A DNA stretch of 48,940 nucleotides from Phenylobacterium sp. (GTDB lineage: Bacteria; Pseudomonadota; Alphaproteobacteria; Caulobacterales; Caulobacteraceae), in NCBI RefSeq assembly GCF_004799515.1, contig NZ_SSMX01000025.1, forward strand, positions 1-48,940, read 5' to 3'. The notes under the pieces were generated by a model. It saw only the letters and a program-made list of their open reading frames with translations. It was not told where the DNA came from and ran no database searches. Every line of letters starts with the position of its first letter. The first letter of the stretch is position 1. Position numbers and translations under genes: made by a program. Of this stretch, positions 1-11,872 are shown piece after piece.

Positions 1-161
1 GGCGCGGGCGGCGCGGCGGGCGGCGCCGGCGCGGCCGGCGGCTGCGCGGCCGGCTGGTCGGCCGGAGCCGAAGGGGAAGGCGTCTGCGCCTCGGCCACGG
101 TGACCTGGGCCACGGCGACCAGCGCCGTGGCGGCGAGCAGGCTAAGGAGGGCAGTCCGCAT
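1..161 (-). CDS. Secreted Ala/Pro-rich protein, N-terminal part only
   Basis: Only the first 53 codons lie in the window; the gene runs off the left edge. The protein begins with MRTALLSLLAATALVAVA, a basic start followed by a hydrophobic stretch, which is a typical Sec signal peptide with cleavage probable near AEA at residues 23-25. After it comes a low-complexity run of Pro and Ala (APADQP, then repeated AAP/PPA). Such a segment usually acts as a spacer before a folded or cell-wall domain, but that domain is out of view, so no function can be given. It follows the atp operon on the same strand, 89 bp after atpC, and may have its own promoter. The ATG at 159-161 is chosen because the signal peptide starts there. 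Confidence 0.6.
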   Translation of the reverse strand, partial: MRTALLSLLAATALVAVAQVTVAEAQTPSPSAPADQPAAQPPAAPAPPAAPPA

Positions 162-250
162 CAAAGGTTCCCCTGACTTTTCAGCGCGTCATAAAACGGG
201 AGCGAGCCCGCGGAGGCAAGACCTCCCACCGCCGAATTTACAACTATAAT

Positions 251-514
251 TCAGACTGCCTCAACCGCGTGCTCCGCGAGCACGGTCAAGCCGGCCGGCG
301 TGACATCCGCGAAACCGCCGCGCACGTTGTAGACGGTGGTCTTGCCGTCGTTGTGCACGGTGACCGGCCCCTCCTTCAGGGTGGTCATGAACGGGCCGTG
401 GCCGGCCAGGACCCCGAAGTCGCCCTCGGCGCCCGGCGCGTCGACCTGGTCCACCAGGCCGGCGAACAGCTCGCGTTCCGGCGAGACCAGGGAGAAGTGC
501 AGCTTCTCGGCCAT
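251..514 (-). CDS. atpC: F1F0 ATP synthase subunit epsilon, short form
   Basis: Epsilon subunit of the F1 central stalk, which helps couple gamma rotation to the c-ring and in many bacteria inhibits ATP hydrolysis. The 87 residues match the N-terminal beta-sandwich domain only: LHFSLVSPERELFAG at the start, GDFGVLAGHGPFMTTL in the middle, and NVRGGFADVTPAGLTVLAEHA at the end. The usual subunit is about 130-140 residues and ends in a two-helix domain that can extend into F1 and block rotation; that domain is absent. The reading frame ends with a proper stop and no frameshift remnant is evident, so the short form looks genuine. It is the last gene of the atp operon, five bases after atpD. Confidence 0.95.
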   Translation of the reverse strand: MAEKLHFSLVSPERELFAGLVDQVDAPGAEGDFGVLAGHGPFMTTLKEGPVTVHNDGKTTVYNVRGGFADVTPAGLTVLAEHAVEAV

Positions 515-519
515 GACCC

Positions 520-2100
<1,581 letters not shown>

Positions 2101-2967
2101 CTAGAGCGCTTCGGCGCCGGAGATGATCTCGATCAGCTCCTTGGTGATCTGCGCCTGGCGTGAGCGGTTGTACTGCAGGGTGAGGCTGGCGATCATGTCG
2201 CCGGCGTTGCGGGTGGCGTTGTCCATCGCCGTCATCTGGGAGGCGTAGAAACCGGCCTGGTTCTCCAGCATGGCGGATAGGATCTGGGTGGTGATGTTGC
2301 GCGGCAGCAGGGTCTCGAGGATGGTCTCCTCGTCCGGCTCGTACTCGTAGCTCGCGCCCTTCAGGTCGACCGGCGTCGAGCCGGCGCGCACCTCGGCGGG
2401 AATCAGCTGCACGCCGACCGGGGTCTGCGAGATCACCGACTTGAACCGCGAGAAGAACAGCGTGACCACGTCGACCTGACCGGTCTCGAACAGCTCACGC
2501 ACCTTCAGCGAAACCTCTTCGGCCACGGCGAGAGACGGGTTGGCCCCCGCCTCGAAGGCGCCCGCGGCGTTGCCCATCCGGCGCAGCTGGTCGCGGGCCT
2601 TGCGGCCGACGGTGAGGATCTGGACGTCCTTGCCCTCGTTGCGCAGGCGGTTGATGCGCTCGCGCGCCGCGCGGACGATGGAGGAGTTGAAGCCGCCGGC
2701 CAGGCCACGGTCCGAGGTCGCCACCACGATCAGGTGGCGCTTGTCGGAGCCCGTGCCCACCAAGAGCTTCGGCGCGCCCTCGCCGGACACGCCCGACGCC
2801 AGGTTGGCGATCACCGCGGCCATGCGCTCGGCATAGGGCCGCGCGTTCTGGGCGGCGTCCTGGCTGCGGCGCAGCTTCGCCGCCGCGACCATCTGCAGCG
2901 CCTTCGTGATCTTCTGCGTGGCTTTCACGCTTCCGATCCGATTGCGCATCTCCTTGAGGCTGGCCAT
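2101..2967 (-). CDS. atpG: F1F0 ATP synthase subunit gamma
   Basis: Rotor shaft of F1, a long antiparallel coiled coil whose rotation drives the conformational changes of the beta subunits. The protein is 288 residues, the normal length. The N-terminus [20 protein letters not shown] and the C-terminal segment with [10 protein letters not shown] and [20 protein letters not shown] are the two family-defining helices; [10 protein letters not shown] lies in the central Rossmann-like domain. The gene sits between atpA and atpD in the canonical alphaproteobacterial order, with 32 bp and 21 bp gaps. The ATG at 2965-2967 is chosen because the conserved N-terminal helix begins there. Confidence 0.98.
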   Translation of the reverse strand: MASLKEMRNRIGSVKATQKITKALQMVAAAKLRRSQDAAQNARPYAERMAAVIANLASGVSGEGAPKLLVGTGSDKRHLIVVATSDRGLAGGFNSSIVRAARERINRLRNEGKDVQILTVGRKARDQLRRMGNAAGAFEAGANPSLAVAEEVSLKVRELFETGQVDVVTLFFSRFKSVISQTPVGVQLIPAEVRAGSTPVDLKGASYEYEPDEETILETLLPRNITTQILSAMLENQAGFYASQMTAMDNATRNAGDMIASLTLQYNRSRQAQITKELIEIISGAEAL

Positions 2968-2999
2968 TCGCCTAGATCCTGATCCTCTGGGTCAGCAGC

Positions 3000-5089
<2,090 letters not shown>

Positions 5090-5321
5090 TTTTGAACGTC
5101 CGCCCGGTGCGTCTAGAGAGCCGCGACGGAGGTCTCCGCAGCGGCCTTAAAGGCTTGAAAGCGCTTGGAAAAAGCACATCGAACACAGGAGCCGAAAGAA
5201 CCCCTCGTCCAAAGCCGCGCGCCTGATAGCACGCGACCTGACGCGCCGCAACACGGAGGGACCTACCTGGGTCCCGACGAATAGTCACGGGCTTTGCGCC
5301 TTACGCGGAGGAAACCGCGCA

Positions 5322-5356
5322 AAAGAAAAAGGGCGTCGGCCAAAAGACCGACGCCC
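5322..5356 (-). terminator. Rho-independent terminator
   Basis: Perfect 9-bp inverted repeat GGGCGTCGG (5332-5340) and CCGACGCCC (5348-5356) with a 7-nt loop. Read on the minus strand the hairpin is followed at once by TTTTTCTTTT (5331-5322). It lies 54 bp beyond the stop of the small secreted protein and separates it from the atp operon, so atpHAGDC needs its own promoter downstream of this point. Confidence 0.9.
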
Positions 5357-5409
5357 GTAGTTTCAGAAGCTCGACAACTGAGCTGCTGGGAGACCGTAAA
5401 AGCTGTGGC

Positions 5410-5754
5410 TTACTGCTTGGCCATCTGCGGGCCGGCCGCGGAACGGGCCACGGCGACGCTGTTGCAGGCGGCCAGCTTGGTTTCGTCGAACGACTTGGTC
5501 TCGGTGTAGGACGCGATCGGGCCAAGCTTGGCGGCGATGGTCTTGCAGGCCGAGGTCGTGAAGGTTTGCGATTGCGGAGTGATGGCCGTGCAGGTGTCGC
5601 CCTCGCAGTTGAACACCGCCTCGCCGGCGATGAACTTGGTCGGTTGGGCGATGGGTTGCGCCAGCTTCACAACCACCGGATCGGCGGCGAACGCCGGAGC
5701 GGCGCACAGGGTGGCGAAGGCGGCGCAAGCGGCCGCGACGGTCAGGAGTTTCAT
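5410..5754 (-). CDS. Small secreted protein of unknown function
   Basis: A 114-residue protein with a signal peptide (MKLLTVAAACAAFATLCAAPAFA, cleavage probable after AFA) and a mature part of about 90 residues. The mature part holds four cysteines, in FNCEGDTC, TSACKT and LAACNS, which suggests two disulfides in the periplasm. I do not recognise a named family, but the size and cysteine pattern are consistent with small conserved periplasmic proteins of Caulobacterales. The start at 5752-5754 is preferred over one 15 codons upstream because the signal peptide begins there and GGAAGAG lies just ahead. It is a monocistronic gene with a candidate promoter about 120 bp upstream and a strong terminator downstream. 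Confidence 0.75.
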   Translation of the reverse strand: MKLLTVAAACAAFATLCAAPAFAADPVVVKLAQPIAQPTKFIAGEAVFNCEGDTCTAITPQSQTFTTSACKTIAAKLGPIASYTETKSFDETKLAACNSVAVARSAAGPQMAKQ

Positions 5755-5874
5755 TGGAGCTCTTCCTATCGTTCGGGGAGTGGCGGCGCCCCTGCTCAAA
5801 GGCGCCGGCCCGGTCCGCCGCGTGGATCACTTCGGGTATCCCCACCCTAGGTGCGCCACGAACTGAGCATCGCT

Positions 5875-5902
5875 AAGATAACAGTGTTAAGATCGTCTGC
5901 AA
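5875..5902 (-). promoter_or_regulatory. Candidate sigma70-type promoter
   Basis: In a locally AT-richer patch the minus strand reads TTGCAG (5902-5897), a 16-bp spacer and TATCTT (5880-5875). It faces the small secreted protein gene and would give a leader of about 115 nt. Judged by eye only. Confidence 0.35.
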
Positions 5903-6020
5903 CCGTTATTTTCGCTAGGCGGCTATGCAGGAATGCAGAGCTCCCGTTGCATCCATGTTGCAGTGCGATCTCGGCGCCGCAAAACGATCCTGGCCCGTCA
6001 TTATGTCGCAGGGCGGATTA

Positions 6021-6145
6021 CCGCTCATCCCGGCGAAGGCCGGGATCCAGTTCTTGAAGCTGAACGGTCGGCTGGACGGACTCTGAGCTCATAGAGCCCG
6101 AAGCCGAGCCAACCCATCTGGGTCCCGGCCTTCGCCGGGACGCGC
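6021..6145. repeat. Pair of inverted palindromic units
   Basis: Unit one has ATCCCGGC (6027-6034), loop gaag, GCCGGGAT (6039-6046); unit two has TCCCGGC (6123-6129), loop cttc, GCCGGGA (6134-6140). The units are inverted relative to each other, and the flank CGGGATCCAG at 6041-6050 pairs with CTGGGTCCCG at 6118-6127 with one mismatch, so the whole 125 bp can fold as a large stem. The 398-bp gap 5755-6152 holds this repeat and the candidate promoter and no gene that I can support. Confidence 0.7.
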
Positions 6146-6152
6146 GGGGAAC

Positions 6153-6773
6153 CTAGCCCCCGGCCGCCTTGATCGCCGCGTCGATCTCGTCGAGCGAGTG
6201 GTAGCCCGGCTCCATGCCCTTGCCGTTGATCACGAAGGTGGGCGTGGAGTTCACATGGTCGTCGCGGCTGTGGTGCTCGACGCGGTCGTTGAGGCCCTGG
6301 ATGGCCTTCTCGTCATTGATGCACTTGTTGAACTGGTCCTCGGTCATGCCCACCGACTTGGCCACGTCCAGCAGGGTCTCGCGCGGGGCCTGGAAGGCCT
6401 GCTCCTGGTCCTTGAAGATGGCGTCGGTGACAGCGAAGTACTTGCCCGGCCCGGCGCAGCGGGCGACCAGGAAGCCGGAGGCGGCGACCGCGATCTCGGG
6501 GCCCTGGCCCACCAGCATCTCGCGGAACACGTAGTGGACCTTGCCGGTGTCGATGTACTTGGCCTTGAAGGCGGGGAAGACCTCCTTCTGCCACTTGGCG
6601 CAGATCGGGCAGCCCACGGAGGCGTATTCCACCACCGAGACCTTGGCCGCGGCGCTGCCCAGGTCCATGTCGTCCTTCAGGTTGGCGGAGCCGCCGCCGC
6701 CCGCCTTGGGGGAACAGGCCGCCGCGCCGAACACCGTGAGCGCCAGCAGCAGCGCAACCTTCATCCGCAACAT
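6153..6773 (-). CDS. DsbA-family thiol oxidoreductase lipoprotein
   Basis: A 206-residue periplasmic lipoprotein with a thioredoxin fold. The signal sequence ends in a lipobox (FGAAAC, Cys20), so the protein is probably anchored to a membrane. The redox motif is CPIC at residues 55-58, and the cis-proline loop is STPTFVING near the C-terminus, both hallmarks of the DsbA/DsbG/Com1 group (thioredoxin_4 family). The likely role is oxidation or isomerisation of disulfides in exported proteins; direction cannot be told from sequence. Start: the ATG at 6771-6773 is chosen because GGAGG lies about 10 nt ahead; a TTG two codons upstream is less likely. It is transcribed away from the penicillin-binding protein gene, about 200 bp apart. 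Confidence 0.88.
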   Translation of the reverse strand: MLRMKVALLLALTVFGAAACSPKAGGGGSANLKDDMDLGSAAAKVSVVEYASVGCPICAKWQKEVFPAFKAKYIDTGKVHYVFREMLVGQGPEIAVAASGFLVARCAGPGKYFAVTDAIFKDQEQAFQAPRETLLDVAKSVGMTEDQFNKCINDEKAIQGLNDRVEHHSRDDHVNSTPTFVINGKGMEPGYHSLDEIDAAIKAAGG

Positions 6774-6981
6774 CGTCAAACGTCCTCCAGGGCGCCGGCC
6801 CAGCGGCCGGAAAAGCTCGGCGCGGAATGTGACCTAAGCTGGGCCGCGACGGAAGCGGCGTGACGCTTCGGCGCTTCTCAAAGCCCGGCGTTCATATCTC
6901 GTCAATCTTGTCGCGTGCTTGTCTGCCCTAGGCTATGGGTCGCGCCCGACGCGGCCGGCAGGGGCCAAGGACGAGGAGCAC

Positions 6982-8976
6982 ATGGCCAACGCGCAGCCGC
7001 CGTCCCGTGGCGAAGGCGGGGGGCAGCCGGGCGGACCGGGCGGGCCCCGGCCGGGGCGTTCGCCCCTGCAGGCGGCCATCTACTGGACCCTGGTGGCCGG
7101 CGTCTGGGCGCTGATTTTCGTCGTCGCCTTCTTCGCCGTCTTCTCGGTGGACCTGCCGGACACCTCCAAGCTCTACGACGTCAAGCGCCAGCCCTCGATC
7201 TCCTACCTGGACCGTTCCGGCGGGCTGGTGGCGGTGCGCGGCAGCCAGTACGCCCCGCCCGTCGACCTCGACCGGCTGCCGCCCTACGTGCCCAAGGCCT
7301 TCGTGGCCATCGAGGACCGCTGGTTCTACTGGCACTTCGGCTTCAACCCCTGGGGCATCGCCCGCAGCCAGCTCTACGACTGGACCCACCATGGCGCGGG
7401 GCCTCTGCGCGGCGGCTCGACCATCACCCAGCAGTTGGCGCGCAACCTGTTCCTGACGCCGAACCAGACCTACCGGCGCAAGGCCCAGGAGCTGATCCTG
7501 GCCATCTGGCTGGAGGCCAAGTTCTCCAAGAAGCAGATCCTCGAGCTCTATCTGAACCGGGTCTATTTCGGGGCCGGGGCCTATGGGATCGAGGCCGCCA
7601 GCCAGCGCTATTTCGGCAAGCCCGCCGCCCAGCTCACCGTGGGCGAGGCCGCCCTGCTGGCCGGGCTGATGAAGGGCCCCTCGCGCTATTCGCCGGTGGC
7701 GGCCACCGACCGGGCCGAGCGGCGCGCCACCATCGTGCTGGACGAGATGGTGCGCATCCACGCCATCACGCCCGAGCAGCGCGACCAGGCGATCAAGACC
7801 CCGGTGGTGGTCAACCCGGTGCTGGCCAACCAGCGGGCGCAGTACTTCACCGACTGGGTGGACGACCAGGTCCGCCGCCTGGTGGGCCAGCCGACCGAGG
7901 ACCTAGTGGTGGAGACCACCCTCGACCTGCCGCTGCAGGCCTCGGCCGAGCAGGCCGTGCAGACCGGCGTCGCCGCGGCCCAGAACCTGGGCGTCAAGCA
8001 GGCGGCGCTGATCTCGCTGGACGGCGAGGGCCGGGTGCGCGCCTACGTCGGCGGGGTCAACTATCTGCAGAGCCAGTTCGACCGCGCCACCAGCGCGCGG
8101 CGCCAGGCCGGCTCGTCCTTCAAGCCCTTCGTCTACCTGACCGCGATGGAGGCCGGCCGCACGCCGGACACGCCGGTGGTGGATGAGCCGATCACCATCG
8201 GCAACTGGACCCCGCGCAACTACACCGGCCAATACCTCGGCCCGATCACGCTGGAGATCGCGCTCAAGGAATCGATCAACACCGTGGCCGCGCGGCTGGC
8301 CAGCGAGGTCGGCACCTCCAATGTGGCGGCCACGGCGCGCCGGCTTGGCATCACCTCGCCGATCCAGCTCGATCCCTCCATGGCCTTGGGCGCCGTCGAG
8401 GTGAGTCCGCTTGAGATGGCCCAGGCCTATGCGCCCTTCTCCAACGGCGGGGTGTTCGCCAAGGGCTATGGCATCGAGCGCATCCGCACCGCGTCGGGCC
8501 GGGTGCTCTACGACCACAGCGTGGCCGGCGACGCGCGGCGCACGGTGATCGGCCAGCCGGCGTTGGCCTATATGATCCGCATGATGCGCCAGGTGATCGC
8601 GTCCGGCACCGGCACGCGTGCGGCGGTGAAGGGTTATGACCTGGCGGGCAAGACCGGCACCACCAGCGACTACCGCGACGCCTGGTTCATCGGCTACACG
8701 GGCGGCTTCGTCACCGCCGTCTGGGTCGGCAAGGACGACAACACGCCCATGAAGAAGGTCACCGGCGGCGGCGCCCCGGCCGGCATCTGGCACGCCTACA
8801 TGGCCCAGGCCCTGCCGCGGCTGAAGACCGGGCCGATCCCCGGCGCCGACGCCCCCGAGGCCGACCAGCCCCCCGACGCCATCGGCCAGATCATCAACGG
8901 GGTGAACGACCTGCTGCACGGCGACCACGAGGCCGAGGGCCCGGCGCCATCGCCGGACGAGGCGCCGCACGACTAG
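6982..8976 (+). CDS. Class A penicillin-binding protein (PBP1-type)
   Basis: Bifunctional peptidoglycan synthase of 664 residues, polymerising lipid II and crosslinking stem peptides in the periplasm. Order of parts: a short Gly/Pro-rich cytoplasmic tail (1-28), one membrane segment (about 31-56), the GT51 transglycosylase domain with EDRWFYWHFG (catalytic Glu111) and GGSTITQQLARNLFL, then the transpeptidase domain with SSFK at 378-381, SIN in KESINTVAARL, and KTGTT at 557-561. All key residues are present. The C-terminal tail is acidic and proline-rich. It is shorter than typical PBP1a and lacks the large inserted OB-type domain. Start: ATG 6982 with GAGGAG ahead; a TTG 21 codons upstream is less likely. 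The methyltransferase gene follows after 39 bp. Confidence 0.93.
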   Translation: MANAQPPSRGEGGGQPGGPGGPRPGRSPLQAAIYWTLVAGVWALIFVVAFFAVFSVDLPDTSKLYDVKRQPSISYLDRSGGLVAVRGSQYAPPVDLDRLPPYVPKAFVAIEDRWFYWHFGFNPWGIARSQLYDWTHHGAGPLRGGSTITQQLARNLFLTPNQTYRRKAQELILAIWLEAKFSKKQILELYLNRVYFGAGAYGIEAASQRYFGKPAAQLTVGEAALLAGLMKGPSRYSPVAATDRAERRATIVLDEMVRIHAITPEQRDQAIKTPVVVNPVLANQRAQYFTDWVDDQVRRLVGQPTEDLVVETTLDLPLQASAEQAVQTGVAAAQNLGVKQAALISLDGEGRVRAYVGGVNYLQSQFDRATSARRQAGSSFKPFVYLTAMEAGRTPDTPVVDEPITIGNWTPRNYTGQYLGPITLEIALKESINTVAARLASEVGTSNVAATARRLGITSPIQLDPSMALGAVEVSPLEMAQAYAPFSNGGVFAKGYGIERIRTASGRVLYDHSVAGDARRTVIGQPALAYMIRMMRQVIASGTGTRAAVKGYDLAGKTGTTSDYRDAWFIGYTGGFVTAVWVGKDDNTPMKKVTGGGAPAGIWHAYMAQALPRLKTGPIPGADAPEADQPPDAIGQIINGVNDLLHGDHEAEGPAPSPDEAPHD

Positions 8977-9015
8977 CGGATGGAGTGCGCGGCCGGCGTC
9001 GTGCTAGGAGGCGGC

Positions 9016-9654
9016 ATGGCGAAACTGACCTACAATCCCAGCGTCTTCGAAGCCCGCGACCTCGAGGCGGCGCGCCGGATCATCCTGACCACCGAGCGCG
9101 ACCAGACCACCGACCTGCGCTGGGAGCGCGAGACGCCTTACCTGGCCGACCTGCTCGGCAAGGCGCTGAACCTCAAGCTCGGCCAGACGGTGATCGACTA
9201 CGGCTGCGGCGTGGGCCGCCTGTCGAAGGCCCTGATGGAGCAGTTCAACTGCCGGGTGGTCGGCGTCGACATCAGCGAGCAGATGCGCAGCCTCGCCCCC
9301 GGCTACGTCGGCTGGCCCGCCTTCTCGGCGGTGTCGCCGCAGACGCTGGACCAGATGATCGCCGACGGCTTCCAAGGCGACGCGGCGATCAGCGTCTGGG
9401 TGCTGCAGCACTGCGTGACGCCGCAGGACGACATCGCCCGCCTGCGCCGCGCCCTGCCGGACGGCGCCCCGCTGGGCCTGGTCAACATGCGCGGCCGCGC
9501 CGTGCCGACCCAGGAGCGCGGCTGGGCCAGCGACGGCCTCGACGTCGACACCCTGGTGCGGGCGCAGTTCCCGGATGGGCGCACGGAGGGGCTCGACCCC
9601 GGCGTGGTCGGCGACCACATCGCCAGCTTCAGCTACTGGGGCGTCTACCGCTAG
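9016..9654 (+). CDS. Class I SAM-dependent methyltransferase
   Basis: A 212-residue protein with a Rossmann-type SAM-binding fold. Motif I is VIDYGCGVGRLSKAL (about residues 58-72), the acidic end of beta2 is VVGVDIS, and the motif IV region is AAISVWVLQHC. The substrate cannot be read from the sequence. The motif I block closely resembles that of the methyltransferase in the sdh operon (39939-40691), with DFGCGVGRL and VTGVDIS, so the two may be distant paralogues. Start: ATG at 9016 with AGGAGG 5 nt ahead, preferred over ATG 8980. The stop codon overlaps the stop of the convergent metallopeptidase gene in a shared CTAG. Confidence 0.85.
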   Translation: MAKLTYNPSVFEARDLEAARRIILTTERDQTTDLRWERETPYLADLLGKALNLKLGQTVIDYGCGVGRLSKALMEQFNCRVVGVDISEQMRSLAPGYVGWPAFSAVSPQTLDQMIADGFQGDAAISVWVLQHCVTPQDDIARLRRALPDGAPLGLVNMRGRAVPTQERGWASDGLDVDTLVRAQFPDGRTEGLDPGVVGDHIASFSYWGVYR

Positions 9655-10406
9655 CTTCCGAAGGCGTGCAGGCGCGCGCCCTCGGCTCTCAGCCAGGCGC
9701 GGTGCGGCGCGGGATCGCCCACCAGGGCGCGGACGTGGGCCCAGAAGCGCGGCCCGTGGTTCATCTCCAGGAGGTGGGCGCACTCGTGCGCCGCCACATA
9801 GTCGGCCACCTCGAACGGGGCGAGCGCCAGGCGCCAGCTGTAGCGGATCGCCGCGGGCGCCCCGCGCGCGCCGGGGCGGCAGGAGCCCCAGCGGCCCTTG
9901 GCGTCGGCGATGGTCACGCTGGGGGCCGGCGCGCCCAGCATGGCGGCGTAGACCTCGGTCCGTTCGCCCAGCACGGCGCGGGCCCGCTTCTTCAGCATCA
10001 ACATCACCGCGCGCGCATAGCCCTCGCCCTCGCCCATGGCGGTGATGCGGGCGGGCTCGCCGCCCTCGGCCGGCAGCCACTTCGCCCGGCCGGTCCCGGC
10101 CTCCAGACGCACGGGCTCGCCGAACACCATCAGCGTCAGGCCCGGATGGACGGGGGCGGCGGCCGGCAGCTCGGCCATGCGCTCGGCGATCCAGTGGGCG
10201 CGCTCGCGGGCGAAGGCGGCGGCTTCCGGCAGGCGGCGCAGCGAGGGCGCGGTGGCCACGATGGTGCGCTTGGTGCGGTCGAGGCGCAGGGAGACCCGGC
10301 GCGCGCGGCGGTTGACCTTCAGGGTGACGGGCGCGCCGGCCACTTCCAGCCGGTCGCCGTCGGACCAGGTCTTCCCAAGGATGCCGGCGCGGCCGAAGAG
10401 ACTCAT
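9651..10406 (-). CDS. YgjP/WLM-type zinc metallopeptidase (M48-like, DUF45)
   Basis: A 251-residue cytosolic protein of the YgjP-like metal-dependent hydrolase family. The zinc site is HECAH at 207-211 with a third ligand His217 in EMNHGPRFW. The family hallmark RWGSC is at 172-176, and the N-terminal half has the beta-rich segment with RRARRVSLRLD. No signal peptide is seen. The biological substrate of this family is not established; some relatives accompany type I restriction systems, but none is near here. The gene is convergent with the methyltransferase gene and overlaps it by 4 bp at the stops. The PHB depolymerase gene lies upstream on the same strand, 72 bp away. Confidence 0.88.
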   Translation of the reverse strand: MSLFGRAGILGKTWSDGDRLEVAGAPVTLKVNRRARRVSLRLDRTKRTIVATAPSLRRLPEAAAFARERAHWIAERMAELPAAAPVHPGLTLMVFGEPVRLEAGTGRAKWLPAEGGEPARITAMGEGEGYARAVMLMLKKRARAVLGERTEVYAAMLGAPAPSVTIADAKGRWGSCRPGARGAPAAIRYSWRLALAPFEVADYVAAHECAHLLEMNHGPRFWAHVRALVGDPAPHRAWLRAEGARLHAFGS

Positions 10407-10478
10407 CGCCGCTGAATCTAGGAGGCTTCGGCCCTCGGCGGGAGAGGCCCCCGCACGAAAGGCCGCCGGACAGGAGGC

Positions 10479-11777
10479 CTATGCGGCCTTTTCGTCCTTG
10501 GCCTTGCCGGTGTTGGCCGGCGTGCGCGACAGCGCCAGCTCCGCCTCCCAGATCAGGTCGCGCACGCGCGGATAGATCTGGTCGCGGAAGCGGGCGCCGT
10601 TGAAGACGCCGTAGTGTCCGACGTGCGGCTGCACGTAGTCGTGCTTGAACGCCGCCGTCAGGCCTGAGCAGAGGTCGTGCGCCGCCTGGGTCTGGCCGAT
10701 GCCGGAGATGTCGTCGTTCTCGCCCTCGACGGTGAGCAGGCGGATGTCCTTGATCAGCTCGGGCCGCACGAGGCGTCCGCGATGCTCCAGCTCGCCCTTC
10801 GGCAGGAGGTAGCGCTGGAAGACCACGTCCACCGTCTGGAGATAGAACTCCTCGGTGAGGTCCAGCACCGACAGGTACTCGTCGTAGAATTCCAGGTGCC
10901 GTTCGGCGCCGTCGCCGTCGCCCTCCATCAGCTGGCGCAGGTAGCGCTGGTGCGCCTCCTGGTGCTTCTCGGCGTTCATCGACATGAAGCTGGCGAGCTG
11001 GACGAAGCCCGGATAGACGCGCCGGCCCATGCCCGGATGGGGCGGCGGCACGGTGTCGATCATGTGCGACTGGAACCAGGTGAAGGGCCGCTCCTCCGCC
11101 AGCTTGTTGGTGACGGTGGGCGACAGGCGCGCGTCGATCGGCGAGCCCATGAAGGTCATCGAGCCCGGGCGGTTCTCGTCGCCGTCCTCGGCCATCAGGG
11201 CCGCGGCGGCCAGCACCGGCGGGCCCGGCTGGCAGACCGCCACCACGTGCGCCCGCGGGCCCAGCACCTGCAACATCGTGCGGATGTGGTCGATGTAATC
11301 GTGGAAATCGAAGCGGCCTTCCATCACCGGCACGTCGCGGGCGTTGGTCCACTCGGTGATGTAGACCTCATGGTCCTGCAGCAAGGCCTCGACCGTGCCG
11401 CGCAGCAAGGTGGCGTAGTGGCCGGAGAGCGGGGCGGCGATCAGCACCGCGGGCTCCCGCGTGCGGCGCCCGGCCCGGCGCATGTCGGCCATGTCGCGGG
11501 CGAAGTGGGTGAGCTTGCACCAGGGGCTCGACCATTCCTCGGTGGGGCGCACCCGCACCGGATGGCCGTCGATCTCGACGCTGTCGATGTGCCAGGCCGG
11601 CTTGCCGTAGCGGCGCGTCAGGTTCGCGAACAGGTCGGCGTTGGCGTAGAGCCGGCGGCCGATATCGCTGTCGCGCGCCGGATTGAGCGGCGAGGACCAG
11701 AAGTCGCGGGTGAGCCGCGCGGCCTCGCGCAGCGGCGAGGCGGCGTAGAAACCGGCTTCATAGAGGGAGTAGAGCAT
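10479..11777 (-). CDS. phaZ: Intracellular polyhydroxybutyrate depolymerase
   Basis: Hydrolyses stored poly-3-hydroxybutyrate granules inside the cell to supply carbon. The 432 residues match the intracellular depolymerase family (PhaZ, alpha/beta hydrolase): N-terminal MLYSLYEAGFYAASPLR, the central AVCQPGPPVLAAAALMA that holds the nucleophile cysteine, the TVEGENDDISG region with the catalytic Asp, and HVGHYGVFNGARF with the catalytic His. In this family the nucleophile is Cys rather than Ser, as known from Ralstonia PhaZ1. The ATG at 11777 is preferred to one 18 codons upstream because the conserved N-terminus starts there and AAGGAT lies ahead. No PHB synthase gene is in the window. Confidence 0.93.
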   Translation of the reverse strand: MLYSLYEAGFYAASPLREAARLTRDFWSSPLNPARDSDIGRRLYANADLFANLTRRYGKPAWHIDSVEIDGHPVRVRPTEEWSSPWCKLTHFARDMADMRRAGRRTREPAVLIAAPLSGHYATLLRGTVEALLQDHEVYITEWTNARDVPVMEGRFDFHDYIDHIRTMLQVLGPRAHVVAVCQPGPPVLAAAALMAEDGDENRPGSMTFMGSPIDARLSPTVTNKLAEERPFTWFQSHMIDTVPPPHPGMGRRVYPGFVQLASFMSMNAEKHQEAHQRYLRQLMEGDGDGAERHLEFYDEYLSVLDLTEEFYLQTVDVVFQRYLLPKGELEHRGRLVRPELIKDIRLLTVEGENDDISGIGQTQAAHDLCSGLTAAFKHDYVQPHVGHYGVFNGARFRDQIYPRVRDLIWEAELALSRTPANTGKAKDEKAA

Positions 11778-11872
11778 GCCCCATCCTTTTGTGCGCCGCA
11801 GCATAACACCCGAACCCTTAACCGGGTCCATACCTGGGGTTCAATTCACGGAACCGTCAGCATGAGACCGGC

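Noticed and set aside
6919..6981. Upstream TTG start for the class A PBP
   Set aside because: The ATG at 6982 has GAGGAG ahead; the upstream 21 residues are not like a cytoplasmic tail of this family.
11838..11855. GGTTC/GAACC dyad between PhaZ and SenC genes
   Set aside because: Only five base pairs with an eight-base gap; expected by chance.
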